Counted from the stretch's first letter, positions 25,521-34,776 are shown. The stretch is 64,000 nt of DNA from Metabacillus niabensis (GCF_902829255.1 NZ_CADEPK010000021.1:1-64000), one strand, 5' to 3'. Notes: generated by a model from the sequence alone, not told the origin. Translations and numbers: made by a program.

Positions 25521-27338
25521 ATGTTCCGAACGAGTATACGAAATAAACTAATTGTTTTACTGCTCCTTATCACGATCGTTCCATTTGGGACCTCGATAGT
25601 GACAACTTATTTATATACGAAAGAGTCTTTAAAGGATAAATTTGTTGACGAAAACGTAAACCTGCTATATCAAGGGAAGTTGAATGTTGAAGGATATATT
25701 GATGAGTTAAAAAATCTATCGCTATCGTTTTATACAAATATCGATTTTATGGCGTATTTACGAAATCCTGAGCTAGATGATGATTATCTTGCAAAGGAAA
25801 CAGTGAAAAATGTCATTTTAACGATTCTTCACGCTGAGGAAAATATTAATCGCGTCAATATTGTATTTATAAAAGATGATCTAAATGTTTCCGTATCCAA
25901 ACGCTCAAGTGTTGTATTTTCACCATTCATTCAAGAGCTTGAAGCGGAAAATTACGAAAAAGCATTAAAAAATAAGTACTATGTGTACCTTGAGCCGATG
26001 CATGTTGTTCAAGGTGAAAAAGCAGCAAATGATAAACGGAACAAACGCGATATCTTTACGTTACACAGAGTGTTGCTTGATATTCCGTCAAACGATTTAT
26101 TAGGTTATATTTCATTAGATATTGCCCCGTCTCAAATTATTAATATAAGTGAGAAGCTTTATGTGAAGGACAAGGAAGAGTTTTATATTATTAGCTCAGA
26201 AGGAGAAATGATTTTTCAATCAAATAATAAGGTTTCTGAGGATGAGGCTTGGATTAAGAAATTAACCGCGTCGAAAAAACAAAGTGGGACGATGGAGCTT
26301 GAGACAGATTCCTTTCAAGGGTTAATGATTTATGACAGAACGTCTGAAGCTTCTGGAGGCTGGATATTAGCTAAACGTATTCCGTATACATCTGTTTTTG
26401 AAAGTGCCTTAAGTGTGGCGAAAATCAATATTCTTTTTGGGATTATTGGCTTATGTCTTGTTATTTTAGGTTCCTTTTTTGTTTCGTTTAAAATCACTTC
26501 CCCAATTCGAATATTGCTGCAGCATATTAACAAGGTTGAAAAAGGCGATATGAATGTCGAATTTGTTCCGCTAGGAAAGGATGAAATCGGTGTATTAGGT
26601 AATCGTTTTCAGGAAATGATCGGAAAAATTAATCAATTAATTAATCGTGAATACAAGCTTGAGCTTGAAAACAAAACGAATCAATTAAAGGTTTTGCAAT
26701 CACAATTAAATCCTCATTTTTTATATAATGCTTTGCAGTCAATTGGAACGGTTGCCCTTAAAAATAAAGTGCCACAAATCTATACGCTTGTGACCCATCT
26801 TTCGAAAATCATGAGGTATGGCATGAATATTGATGAGGATTTAGTTCCATTGGCAAAGGAGATTGATTACACAAAGGCCTATTTATTATTGCAAAGAGAA
26901 CGATTTGGGGAGCAATTTACGTATTCGTTAAATTTTAAGGAAACGGATTTATCGATAACCGTTCCAAAAATGATTCTTCAGCCAATTATCGAAAATTATT
27001 TTAAACATGGCTTTGACAGTCGAGCTGATTCAATTGGACAGCTGGCAGTTGAAGGAAAACGACAGGATGACATGTTCGTCATTACCATTCGGGATAATGG
27101 AATTGGGATGAGTGAGAGTCGACTCGTTCAAATCAAACAAACATTAACAGATACACAGCAAGAAAGACCAACTAAAGGAACGAATATTGGATTGAAGAAC
27201 GTCTATCTTCGGTTAAAGCTCTATTATGGTCAAAAAGGGACGCTTCATCTTGATAATCAAAAAGGTGGGGGAATTTACGTCTCAATTACATTTCCAATCG
27301 AAGCAAGGGGGATTTTGGATGAAGGCAATCATTATTGA
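25521..27338 (+). CDS. YesM-type sensor histidine kinase
   Basis: Membrane sensor of the YesM/LytS-like class, 605 residues. An N-terminal membrane span (about 10-30), an extracellular sensor to about 290, and a second span are followed by a HAMP domain (FKITSPIRILLQHINKVEKG). The His_kinase motif QLNPHFLYNALQSI has phospho-acceptor His399, and the ATPase domain carries NYFKHG and GTNIGLKNV. AAGGAGGT at 25503-25510 places the start at ATG 25521. It overlaps the regulator gene by 20 bases. It probably senses the sugar or its binding protein. Confidence 0.92.
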   Translation: MFRTSIRNKLIVLLLLITIVPFGTSIVTTYLYTKESLKDKFVDENVNLLYQGKLNVEGYIDELKNLSLSFYTNIDFMAYLRNPELDDDYLAKETVKNVILTILHAEENINRVNIVFIKDDLNVSVSKRSSVVFSPFIQELEAENYEKALKNKYYVYLEPMHVVQGEKAANDKRNKRDIFTLHRVLLDIPSNDLLGYISLDIAPSQIINISEKLYVKDKEEFYIISSEGEMIFQSNNKVSEDEAWIKKLTASKKQSGTMELETDSFQGLMIYDRTSEASGGWILAKRIPYTSVFESALSVAKINILFGIIGLCLVILGSFFVSFKITSPIRILLQHINKVEKGDMNVEFVPLGKDEIGVLGNRFQEMIGKINQLINREYKLELENKTNQLKVLQSQLNPHFLYNALQSIGTVALKNKVPQIYTLVTHLSKIMRYGMNIDEDLVPLAKEIDYTKAYLLLQRERFGEQFTYSLNFKETDLSITVPKMILQPIIENYFKHGFDSRADSIGQLAVEGKRQDDMFVITIRDNGIGMSESRLVQIKQTLTDTQQERPTKGTNIGLKNVYLRLKLYYGQKGTLHLDNQKGGGIYVSITFPIEARGILDEGNHY

Positions 27339-28893
27339 TGATGAACAGCATGTGAGAGAGGGATTGCTCTTATTAGCGGATTGGGAACAATTTGGCATTA
27401 CCGAAGTTTATGAGGCAAAGGATGGTGCAGAAGCGAAGGAGGAAATTACAAAGCATCGACCGGAAATTATTTTTACAGATATGAATATGCCGAAAGTAGA
27501 TGGAATTGATTTATTAAAATGGCTCCATGAAAAGAACCTGCAAAGCAAGATTATCGTTGTCAGCGGGTATGATGATTACCACTATATGCGGAATGCCCTT
27601 TGCTACGGAAGCTTTGACTATATATTAAAACCGATTGACCCAGTTATTTTACATGATACGTTAGCACGTGCAACAAGTGAATGGAAAAAACAACAGGTTG
27701 CACGTGCCTCAACCTTGGAGGCGACAAGAGTCATAAATGAGGTGAAGCCGTTATATTGGGATCATCTTTTGACAAATTTACTTACTCATTCAGTCATTTC
27801 TCAAGAAACGGTCAACAAAATCCAAGCTGAATTTGCAATTAATCTAAAGCAGGTCAAATGCACAGTAGCTGTTTTAACCCTTGTTCCGATCATTCAAAAG
27901 GCATTTGGTGAGGATAAAAATTTAGCGTTTTTTACAATTTTAAATATTTGCAATGAAATCATTCAAGGGAAAAACAAACATGGAATTTGTTTTCGCAACG
28001 AGACAAAGGATAACGAAATTGTTATGTTCATGTGGGAAAAAAGTGACTATTTCATCTCGCAAATTCATGAATGTATTTATAGATGCTATCAAATGAAGCT
28101 ACCAATTGCCGTTGGTAAAGAATCACATTCATTGCAAGAATCATATCAATCTGCGCTTCTAGCATTGAAAAAGCATAACCTATTAGGGAAGAGCAATAAT
28201 ATCGCCTATTATCATGATATGGCAAAAAGCTCTCTCCTCCATTTATTTGATTATTCACAGGAGCTTATGTGGGCATTGCGCAGCGGAAGCATGGAAAAGG
28301 TAGATGAGATTTTACAAGGGTTATTTAACCGCTTGCAAATGAATAATGAGCTTTCGATGGAGCAAATTCAAGCTTGGGAAACACAATTTGAACAAATGCG
28401 TACGAACTGGCTAAAGGAATATAGCATTGATGAAGCAACCGTCTTATACAATGGTGTGAACTATTGGGAGGAGGATGGATTGTTTTCCTTTCAAAAATTT
28501 AAAGAGGAGAAACGAAAGGAATTTCATCAATTGCTAGAATTATTATCAAAAGTAAAATACCAAAAGGATAAAAATAGTATCCAAGAAATTGAAGCATATC
28601 TTCGAAATCATTATGATAAGGAAATTACTTTACAAGAGATCGCGGATCGCTTCTACTTAAGCAGAGAATATATCTCACGGAGATTTAGGCAGGAATATGC
28701 TGATACCATTACAAATTACTTAACAAATATTCGGGTGATGAAAGCAAAGGAATTACTAGAAAACCCGCATCTGAAAATCTACGAGATTGCATTTATGGTA
28801 GGTTATCAAAACGAAAAATATTTTAGTAAGGTGTTTAAAAAATCGACAGGATTCACACCAAATGAATACCGTGCTCAGGTTGTTTCGAAATAG
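27319..28893 (+). CDS. YesN-type response regulator with AraC DNA-binding domain
   Basis: Partner of the upstream kinase, 524 residues. The receiver domain is at 1-120 with acidic DDE (7-9), phospho-Asp54 in IFTDMNMPK and the LKPID lysine. A middle region of about 290 residues has no recognised motif. The C-terminal AraC-type double helix-turn-helix (ITLQEIADRFYLSREYISRRF ... FMVGYQNEKYFSKVFKKSTG) occupies the last 100 residues. The start is ATG 27319 after AAGGGGG; longer in-frame starts lie inside the kinase gene. It probably activates the transporter operon at 22007. Confidence 0.92.
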   Translation: MKAIIIDDEQHVREGLLLLADWEQFGITEVYEAKDGAEAKEEITKHRPEIIFTDMNMPKVDGIDLLKWLHEKNLQSKIIVVSGYDDYHYMRNALCYGSFDYILKPIDPVILHDTLARATSEWKKQQVARASTLEATRVINEVKPLYWDHLLTNLLTHSVISQETVNKIQAEFAINLKQVKCTVAVLTLVPIIQKAFGEDKNLAFFTILNICNEIIQGKNKHGICFRNETKDNEIVMFMWEKSDYFISQIHECIYRCYQMKLPIAVGKESHSLQESYQSALLALKKHNLLGKSNNIAYYHDMAKSSLLHLFDYSQELMWALRSGSMEKVDEILQGLFNRLQMNNELSMEQIQAWETQFEQMRTNWLKEYSIDEATVLYNGVNYWEEDGLFSFQKFKEEKRKEFHQLLELLSKVKYQKDKNSIQEIEAYLRNHYDKEITLQEIADRFYLSREYISRRFRQEYADTITNYLTNIRVMKAKELLENPHLKIYEIAFMVGYQNEKYFSKVFKKSTGFTPNEYRAQVVSK

Positions 28894-28979
28894 AAGGAAC
28901 ACACAATTAAGAGAAAAGCCAACATCTTTCCTCAGAAAATGAATAATATATAGAAACTTTATTTTCGAGGAGGGATTAT

Positions 28980-29252
28980 GTGAAGGATGTGAATGTGCAA
29001 ATAAAGGAGCTTGAATTAAAAATAAAAGACCTAGAACATCAAATAGACCGCCTTGAGGATAGATATTCTAACCAGCTTGATGAAAATGATATACGTGCTG
29101 TCATTGACAAAGTGCTATCAGAAAAAGAATTTGCAACACCAAAGCAAGTAGAATCCTCAGTGAATGAAAGTCATCTTCAGCTAGTGAAATGGATTATTGG
29201 AACAGGCATTAGTGTCGCAGCAGTTGTTGTGAGTATTTATCAATTCATATAA
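28980..29252 (+). CDS. Small coiled-coil protein with C-terminal membrane span (XhlA-like)
   Basis: 90 residues. Residues 1-45 form a heptad-rich coiled coil (QIKELELKIKDLEHQIDRLEDRY), and residues 68-90 a hydrophobic helix (VKWIIGTGISVAAVVVSIYQF). This architecture resembles XhlA, the PBSX-associated lysis accessory protein, although no phage genes are nearby. GTG start directly after GAGGAGGG. The function here is unknown. A bidirectional terminator shared with manA follows. Confidence 0.7.
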   Translation: MKDVNVQIKELELKIKDLEHQIDRLEDRYSNQLDENDIRAVIDKVLSEKEFATPKQVESSVNESHLQLVKWIIGTGISVAAVVVSIYQFI

Positions 29253-29260
29253 AGAAAAGA

Positions 29261-29293
29261 AGAGGCTGCTTTTACCTTGAGCAGCCTCTTTCC
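29261..29293. terminator. Bidirectional terminator between the coiled-coil gene and manA
   Basis: AGAGGCTGC at 29261-29269 pairs with GCAGCCTCT at 29281-29289. T-rich sequence follows on the plus strand and, as the complement of AAAGAAAAG, on the minus strand. Confidence 0.8.
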
Positions 29294-29298
29294 TATTA

Positions 29299-30246
29299 TT
29301 ATAGATAAGAAGCAATTAAATCAGCATGTCCATTAAGTGTATATTGTCCAAACTCATATGGAAGCAGGAAGTGATCACCTTTTCTAAAGCTGTAGGTTGT
29401 CCCATTATGTGTAAGCTCACCATCACCATCTATTACACTGACTAATGTGAACGGCTTTTCCTGTGTTAATGTTGTCGTGCCTGAAAGCGTCCATTTTTGT
29501 ACAGTAAAATATGGACACTCTACATATGTAGTAATTTCAGCACCATCGATTTGTTCTGTTGTTGGTGTTACCTCTGTATGAGAAGACGGTGTTTGCGTTA
29601 CTTCAATGCTTTTTTCGATATGTAGTTCACGTAAATTTCCTTCTGCATCCTTGCGGTTAAAGTCAAATACACGGTAAGTTGTATCAGAATTTTGCTGTGT
29701 TTCAAGGATGATTGTCCCAGCACCAATGGCATGAATTGTACCACTTGGAACAAAGAAGAAATCGCCAGGCTTAATTTTTACTCTGCGTAATAATTTGTCC
29801 CATTCCCCATCTTCAATCATGCTCACTAATTCTTCCTTCGTTTTTGCATGATGGCCATAGATGATTTCAGCGCCCTCTTCACAATCAATGATATACCAGC
29901 ATTCGGTTTTTCCTAGCTCACCGTTTTCGTGCTCGTTTGCATATTCATCATTAGGATGAACCTGAACAGATAGATCTTGATTTGCATCAAGAATTTTCGT
30001 TAATAATGGGAAGCGATCACCTTCGATATGACCAAATAGCTCACGATGCTTTTCCCATAGCTCACCAAGGGTTACACCTTCATACTCACCATTTTTTACA
30101 ACGCTTTGACCATTTGGATGTGCGGAAAATGCCCAGCACTCACCTGTTGTTTCAGTAGGGATCGTATAATGGAAGGAAGTTAATTTCGTTCCACCCCAGA
30201 TTCTATCTTTAAATATTGGATTAAAAAATAATGGCTCTTTACTCAT
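29299..30246 (-). CDS. manA: Mannose-6-phosphate isomerase, class I
   Basis: Zinc isomerase interconverting mannose-6-P and fructose-6-P, 315 residues as in Bacillus ManA. Zn-binding segments QVHPNDEYA and TIHAIGAGTIILETQQNSDTTYR are visible, as is the N-terminal IWGGTKL. The upstream sequence on its strand carries GGAGGTATTGGAG. It is monocistronic. It supplies mannose for catabolism or fructose-6-P for amino-sugar synthesis. Confidence 0.94.
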   Translation of the reverse strand: MSKEPLFFNPIFKDRIWGGTKLTSFHYTIPTETTGECWAFSAHPNGQSVVKNGEYEGVTLGELWEKHRELFGHIEGDRFPLLTKILDANQDLSVQVHPNDEYANEHENGELGKTECWYIIDCEEGAEIIYGHHAKTKEELVSMIEDGEWDKLLRRVKIKPGDFFFVPSGTIHAIGAGTIILETQQNSDTTYRVFDFNRKDAEGNLRELHIEKSIEVTQTPSSHTEVTPTTEQIDGAEITTYVECPYFTVQKWTLSGTTTLTQEKPFTLVSVIDGDGELTHNGTTYSFRKGDHFLLPYEFGQYTLNGHADLIASYL

Positions 30247-30530
30247 TCTCCAATACCTCCTTTATCATTTTACTTTATCTATTAGTTTATTTGTTACTTT
30301 ATCTATTTTAGTAAATAATGTGGATTTGGACAATTTATTTTCGAAACATAAGAGTTATTTTAGTCGAATTTTAAGATGTTCGCAAAAAAACCTTGCGAAG
30401 CAGCATTTCTAGTTATATACTATTAAAGTATCTTTTTTGACGATTATCGACAAAAATCATTGGGATTTTTAAAAAATATGTTGATTCTAGTAAAGATAAC
30501 TGCTATAATATTATACATGTCACATCACAT

Positions 30531-30604
30531 GCGGGTGTAGTTTAGTGGTAAAACCTCAGCCTTCCAAGCTGATGATGAGGGTTCGATTCCCTTCACCCGC
30601 TCCA
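30531..30604 (+). tRNA. tRNA-Gly (anticodon UCC)
   Basis: Acceptor GCGGGTG pairs with CACCCGC, the anticodon arm TCAGC-CTTCCAA-GCTGA gives UCC, the T arm is GAGGGTTCGATTCCCTT, and CCA is encoded at 30602-30604. 74 bases. Confidence 0.97.
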
Positions 30605-30620
30605 TACATAATACTGGTTG

Positions 30621-30668
30621 CAACGCAGTGTTTCGTTTCTTAGATAAACGAGGCATTGCGTTTTTTAA
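30621..30668 (+). terminator. Terminator after tRNA-Gly
   Basis: CAACGCA at 30621-30627 pairs with TTGCGTT ending at 30662, with an inner CGTTT / AAACG pair, followed by a T-run. Confidence 0.75.
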
Positions 30669-30710
30669 TGTGAAAAAGAGGTGAAGGCTTAATGCCAATC
30701 ACCTTAAAGC

Positions 30711-31373
30711 TTAATAAATATCGAATGTAGCCTCGCCGCCATGTATTTGGGTAAACATTTTCGCCAATGCTTGTAACAACTGAGCAGCATCCTCTTTTGC
30801 TTGGGAAGGCTGCAAATAGACGAGATGTAACGCATCGGTCGTGCTTGTTGAGACGGCTGTTCGCTTTGAATCAACATAAGGGCTGCCAAATGGTCCGTCT
30901 TCATCAACAGATACAAGCTTTTTTGCCATTGAAACGTCACGACCATTGATGGCAAGATATGTCGCTTGATCTGTTCCAATTTCAATGCTAACATTACCTT
31001 TTATTTGCTTAACATCATATATTCCTAGAGGAATTTGATATTGAAGTGATAGAAAATTATTTAAATCAACTGCAGAGTTCACATAGTCTAAATATTGCTG
31101 CTTTTGGACACGGCGATATAACGCTTCACTTGATGGACGATATCTCGACGGATCTGTTCCGATCGTTTTAAATAATTTTCGCCATTCATTAATTGCAGGT
31201 ACTTCAGTGATCTTTTTGTCAGCATAATCAAAGTATAATGATTCTTGAAATAAACGTAATCGTCCCTTTAGCATTTGCGGTGATTCGGAGACTTGAATAT
31301 TTTGATAATGAACGACACCTAGCTGAAAATCATTGACTAGCTGTTTAATCTTTTGGCTAATTTGAATTTCCAT
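30711..31373 (-). CDS. B3/4 domain-containing protein
   Basis: A 220-residue stand-alone version of the B3/B4 domain found in the beta subunit of phenylalanyl-tRNA synthetase, where it edits mischarged tRNA. Signature: WRKLFKTIGTDPSRYRPSSEALYRRV and the later GPFGSPYVDSKRTAVS. Free-standing forms may deacylate or bind amino acids or tRNA; this is not proven. On its strand AGGTAATAATAA precedes the start. Its end lies about 45 bases beyond the tRNA-Gly terminator. Confidence 0.85.
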   Translation of the reverse strand: MEIQISQKIKQLVNDFQLGVVHYQNIQVSESPQMLKGRLRLFQESLYFDYADKKITEVPAINEWRKLFKTIGTDPSRYRPSSEALYRRVQKQQYLDYVNSAVDLNNFLSLQYQIPLGIYDVKQIKGNVSIEIGTDQATYLAINGRDVSMAKKLVSVDEDGPFGSPYVDSKRTAVSTSTTDALHLVYLQPSQAKEDAAQLLQALAKMFTQIHGGEATFDIY

Positions 31374-31452
31374 TTATTATTACCTCCACAATGTTCGTAC
31401 CTTTATTTTATCATAGATGAAGCAAAGTCTTTAAAAGGAAGGGGGAGAAGTG

Positions 31453-32589
31453 ATGAATATTGAGCAGTTTAAAGAAGAGGTCATTGCCTATAGTAAGGAG
31501 ATTGGTATTGATAAAATTGGCTTTACGAGTGCCAATACATTTGAAGAGCTCAGACAGCGTTTGATCAAACAGCAGGAATTAGGCTATCAATCCGGCTTTG
31601 AAGAGCCTGATATTGAAAAGCGAGTAACACCTGTTGCGTTACTGCCGAAAGCGAGCTCGATCATTTCCATTGCTCTTGCCTATCCTTCGAAAATGAAAAA
31701 CGCACCGAGAAGTACGAAGGAAGAACGACGCGGGATTTTCTGTCGTGCTTCATGGGGACAAGACTACCATACGATCTTACGTGACAGGCTTGGGAAGCTT
31801 GAGACGTTTTTAAAGGAAAAGGTACCAGACATTCAAGTGAAGTCAATGGTAGATACAGGTGAGCTTTCCGATCGGGCAGTTGCTGAACGTGCTGGCATTG
31901 GCTGGAGCGGAAAAAACTGTGCCATTATTACACCTGAATTTGGCTCCTACGTATATTTAGGTGAAATGATTACGAATTTCCCGTTTCCTCCTGATACGCC
32001 AATGGAGGACCAATGCGGCAGCTGTACAAAGTGCTTGGATGTTTGTCCGACAGGAGCACTCGTCCAGGGAGGACAGCTTGATTCAACAAAATGTATTGCC
32101 TTTTTAACGCAAACAAAGGGCTTTTTACCTGATGAATATCGAACAAAAATCGGCAATCGGATCTATGGCTGTGATACGTGTCAAACGATATGTCCAGTAA
32201 ACAAAGGGAAGGATTTTCATTTTCATGAAGAGATGGAGCCAGACCCGGAAATTGCGAAGCCAAAGCTAAAGCCGCTGCTTACGATAAGCAATAAAGAGTT
32301 TAAAGAAAAGTATGGCCATATTTCAGGCTCTTGGAGAGGGAAAAAACCGATCCAGCGAAACGCCATTTTAGCACTTGCTCATTTTAAGGATACAACCGCA
32401 CTACCGGATTTAATCCAATTGATGCATAAGGACCCAAGACCAGTTATCCGCGGAACAGCTGCATGGGCAATCGGAAAAATTGGTGGCGAGCACGTTGCAG
32501 AAGAGCTTCATAAAGCATACGAAAAAGAAAACGATGAAGAAGTAAAAGCAGAAATAAAAAAAGGATTGGCTTTTTTAGAAAAAAATTAG
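31453..32589 (+). CDS. queG: Epoxyqueuosine reductase QueG
   Basis: Last step of queuosine synthesis: reduces epoxyqueuosine in tRNA using cobalamin and two [4Fe-4S] clusters. Cluster ligands are CGSCTKCLDVCPTGAL and CDTCQTICPVNKG, and VDTGELSDRAVAERAGIGWSGKN is the QueG cobalamin region. The C-terminal 80 residues are HEAT-like repeats (DPRPVIRGTAAWAIGKIGG). The start is ATG 31453 (or GTG 31450) after AAGGGGGAGAAG. 379 residues, family length. A good terminator follows. Confidence 0.95.
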   Translation: MNIEQFKEEVIAYSKEIGIDKIGFTSANTFEELRQRLIKQQELGYQSGFEEPDIEKRVTPVALLPKASSIISIALAYPSKMKNAPRSTKEERRGIFCRASWGQDYHTILRDRLGKLETFLKEKVPDIQVKSMVDTGELSDRAVAERAGIGWSGKNCAIITPEFGSYVYLGEMITNFPFPPDTPMEDQCGSCTKCLDVCPTGALVQGGQLDSTKCIAFLTQTKGFLPDEYRTKIGNRIYGCDTCQTICPVNKGKDFHFHEEMEPDPEIAKPKLKPLLTISNKEFKEKYGHISGSWRGKKPIQRNAILALAHFKDTTALPDLIQLMHKDPRPVIRGTAAWAIGKIGGEHVAEELHKAYEKENDEEVKAEIKKGLAFLEKN

Positions 32590-32629
32590 GTGGTTGCTTA
32601 CAAACTATCATGTAAGCAGCCACTTTTTT
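32590..32629 (+). terminator. Terminator after queG
   Basis: GTGGTTGCTTACA at 32590-32602 pairs with TGTAAGCAGCCAC at 32611-32623 (one G-T wobble), followed by TTTTTTC. Strong. Confidence 0.88.
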
Positions 32630-32632
32630 CTT

Positions 32633-32752
32633 TTATATTAAGTAACTCGGTAGGAAATCAACCAACTTTAACGGGAATTCTGTCAACTTTGGCGAAAAAT
32701 TTGTCAACTTTCTGAAGAAATCAACCAACTTTCCGAAAAAATCTGTCATTCG
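32633..32752 (-). repeat. 21-bp tandem repeat with heptad-encoding minus-strand frame
   Basis: CAACTTT or its variant begins at 32663, 32684, 32705 and 32726, exactly 21 bases apart, and a weaker CATTCG unit begins at 32747. On the minus strand an ATG at 32749 opens a 38-residue frame of seven-residue units (MTDFFGK, LVDFFRK, LTNFSPK, LTEFPLK, LVDFLPS) ending at 32633. No ribosome site is seen for it, so I call it a repeat rather than a gene. Confidence 0.7.
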
Positions 32753-32845
32753 ACAAAAAACGTCATAGCTTCCCGCCTGATAAAAGACATTTCTTCCTAA
32801 CTATGACCATACCTTTTAATATAATACAGGTGGTGGTGAGGAGAA

Positions 32846-33739
32846 ATGAAGCAACTACTATTAGACTTCAATAAAAAGAAGCTCGACATGCTTATAAATA
32901 AGAAGCTATTCACGCAATATCGCGATGACGACCGAGAGTTTCAAGCGTTGGAACGGAGAGTACGCTTATGTGAACAGCGTGGAATTGAAATCATCAAAGG
33001 GATAACGGAAATTAAAATAACAAATGTTGCTGAACGGTCGCAAAAAATAAATGATGTCCAGTATACATGCCATCATAAATGGTTAACAAAACAAGATGAC
33101 TCGATGTATTTAGAGGAACGATTTGAAGAGCGAAGTGCAAGAATTTTTCAGGATGAGCTTGTTGAGGATATGCTTATAGAAAAGCACGAGCCAGCGGTTG
33201 AACATCATGTAAGCAATGTCGAGCAGTTAATGAGAGAGCCATTTATTTATGACCGACTTGCAGCTGTCCAGTATGCGGAGCTGTGGTGGAATAGTACAAA
33301 TCCAGCTTATAAAAATTTTGAGGTCAATTGTACGAACTTTATTTCGCAATGCATGCATGCAGGCGGTGCAAAAATGAGGGGCTACCCGAATCGCTCCAGC
33401 GGTTGGTGGATGCAAAACAATAATTGGAGCTATAGTTGGTCTGTAGCCAATTCAATGCGGATTTTTTTAGCGAATTCTAAAACCGGTCTAAGAGCTAAAA
33501 TCGTAGGTGAGCCTGAACAATTAATGCCAGGGGATGTCATTTGCTATGATTTTCAAGGTGACGGCAGATTTGATCATACGACATTTGTTGTGGCGAAGGA
33601 TAAAAAGAATATGCCGCTAGTGAATGCGCAAACTTATAATAGTCGGATGCGCTATTGGTCATATGAAGATTCTACAGCCTATACCCCTAACATTAAATAT
33701 ACATTTTTTCGAATTATCGATGATACGAGTTCAAAGTAA
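32846..33739 (+). CDS. Amidase-domain (Amidase_6) protein
   Basis: 297 residues. The C-terminal 150 form a papain-like amidase domain: NCTNFISQCMHAGGAKMRG carries the candidate catalytic Cys, DHTTFVV the His, and WWMQNNNWSYSWSVANS is typical of Amidase_6 proteins. The N-terminal 130 residues are charged and probably helical, with no signal peptide. Bacillus relatives (YhbB type) are thought to be sporulation or wall associated, which is not shown here. GGTGGTGAGGAG precedes the ATG. Confidence 0.82.
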   Translation: MKQLLLDFNKKKLDMLINKKLFTQYRDDDREFQALERRVRLCEQRGIEIIKGITEIKITNVAERSQKINDVQYTCHHKWLTKQDDSMYLEERFEERSARIFQDELVEDMLIEKHEPAVEHHVSNVEQLMREPFIYDRLAAVQYAELWWNSTNPAYKNFEVNCTNFISQCMHAGGAKMRGYPNRSSGWWMQNNNWSYSWSVANSMRIFLANSKTGLRAKIVGEPEQLMPGDVICYDFQGDGRFDHTTFVVAKDKKNMPLVNAQTYNSRMRYWSYEDSTAYTPNIKYTFFRIIDDTSSK

Positions 33740-33827
33740 AAAGTGGTATAATGTCCTTTTGAAGGGTAATGAGGGGCTCGAATGTCTAAAGGCTATCCTT
33801 CTTTAGTAAATAGTTGGGGTGGAAACA

Positions 33828-34301
33828 ATGGCATTACACGTCGTATTATATCAACCAGAAATTCCTGCAAACACAGGAAATATTGCTCGTTCATGTGCGG
33901 CTACGAATACAACGCTACATTTAATTCGTCCACTTGGATTTTCGACAGATGATAAAATGTTAAAACGTGCGGGACTTGATTATTGGGAATTTGTGAATGT
34001 TGCTTTTCATGATTCATTAGATGAGCTTTCTGAAAAATACCCAGATGGTGAATTCTTTTATTTAACAAAATTCGGTGAGCAGCCACATACGGCATTTGAT
34101 TACAGTGACGCTGAAAAGGATTATTTCTTTATTTTTGGCCGTGAAACAACAGGCTTACCAAAGGATGTCATTAAGGCAAACATGGACCGCTGCTTACGAA
34201 TTCCAATGACAGATGATGTACGTTCATTAAATCTATCAAATACTGCAGCCATTCTCATTTATGAAGTATTAAGACAGCAAAATTATCCGAGCTTAGGCTA
34301 G
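33828..34301 (+). CDS. trmL: tRNA (cytidine(34)-2'-O)-methyltransferase TrmL
   Basis: SPOUT-class methyltransferase that modifies the wobble base of tRNA-Leu. It opens MALHVVLYQPEIPANTGNIARSCAAT and carries the knot motifs FFIFGRETTGLP and RIPMTDDVRSLNLSNTAAILIYE. The start is ATG 33828 after GGGGTGG; a GTG three codons earlier overlaps the ribosome site. 157 residues. Terminator at 34323. Confidence 0.94.
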   Translation: MALHVVLYQPEIPANTGNIARSCAATNTTLHLIRPLGFSTDDKMLKRAGLDYWEFVNVAFHDSLDELSEKYPDGEFFYLTKFGEQPHTAFDYSDAEKDYFFIFGRETTGLPKDVIKANMDRCLRIPMTDDVRSLNLSNTAAILIYEVLRQQNYPSLG

Positions 34302-34322
34302 GTAAATCCTTGCTAAGACGAG

Positions 34323-34358
34323 AAAATGACTGATTCGATAATGAATCAGTCATTTTTC
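34323..34358. terminator. Bidirectional terminator between trmL and the small minus-strand gene
   Basis: AAAATGACTGATTC at 34323-34336 pairs perfectly with GAATCAGTCATTTT at 34343-34356. T- or A-runs on both sides suit both strands. Confidence 0.85.
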
Positions 34359-34366
34359 GTGTACCC

Positions 34367-34459
34367 TTATTTTTTTACGCCTGGCTTGCTATCATATCCA
34401 GCAGTAAAGATAGCTGTTAGAAATGCTAAGCTAACACCAAGTATTAATAAAAATCCCAT
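34367..34459 (-). CDS. Small membrane protein (30 aa), uncharacterised
   Basis: The minus strand has GGGAGGG nine bases before an ATG that opens a 30-residue protein: one hydrophobic helix (MGFLLILGVSLAFLTAIFTAG) and a short tail YDSKPGVKK, ended by TAA just before a terminator. Ribosome site, codon use and terminator together suggest a real gene. It lies between trmL and prkA, but I do not recognise a named family. The rest of the gap to 34776 shows nothing else. Confidence 0.6.
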   Translation of the reverse strand: MGFLLILGVSLAFLTAIFTAGYDSKPGVKK

Positions 34460-34776
34460 CGTGTTTGTCCCTCCCAAAATTCTTTACGAAATTAGAGCAA
34501 ATCCACAGGGTATGTAATAAAGCATACTTTGAATCTTCCATTAAATCAACATGTACTAAAACGAAAAGATAACGATTACATCTTTTCCTATTAGGTTCCC
34601 CATGTATCGCGTGTTTTATCCTTTTTCCTAGTGAGCAAATTCTCATTTCCACGAAAATTTGGACACCTGCAGGTAAACCCCTAAGTCTTCCTAATTATAA
34701 CGTAATCAGCACTTGATGTGAATGTAAAAGAAGATTTTTACATTAAAATTTATCAGAATTAATCAAAAGCTTTTTA

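Noticed and set aside
27226-27318. Upstream start of the YesN-type regulator at 27226
   Set aside because: It is within the kinase gene, and the receiver domain begins exactly at MKAIIIDDE (27319).
28980-29252. Prophage remnant based on the XhlA-like protein
   Set aside because: A single small coiled-coil protein without holin, amidase or other phage genes nearby does not support a prophage.
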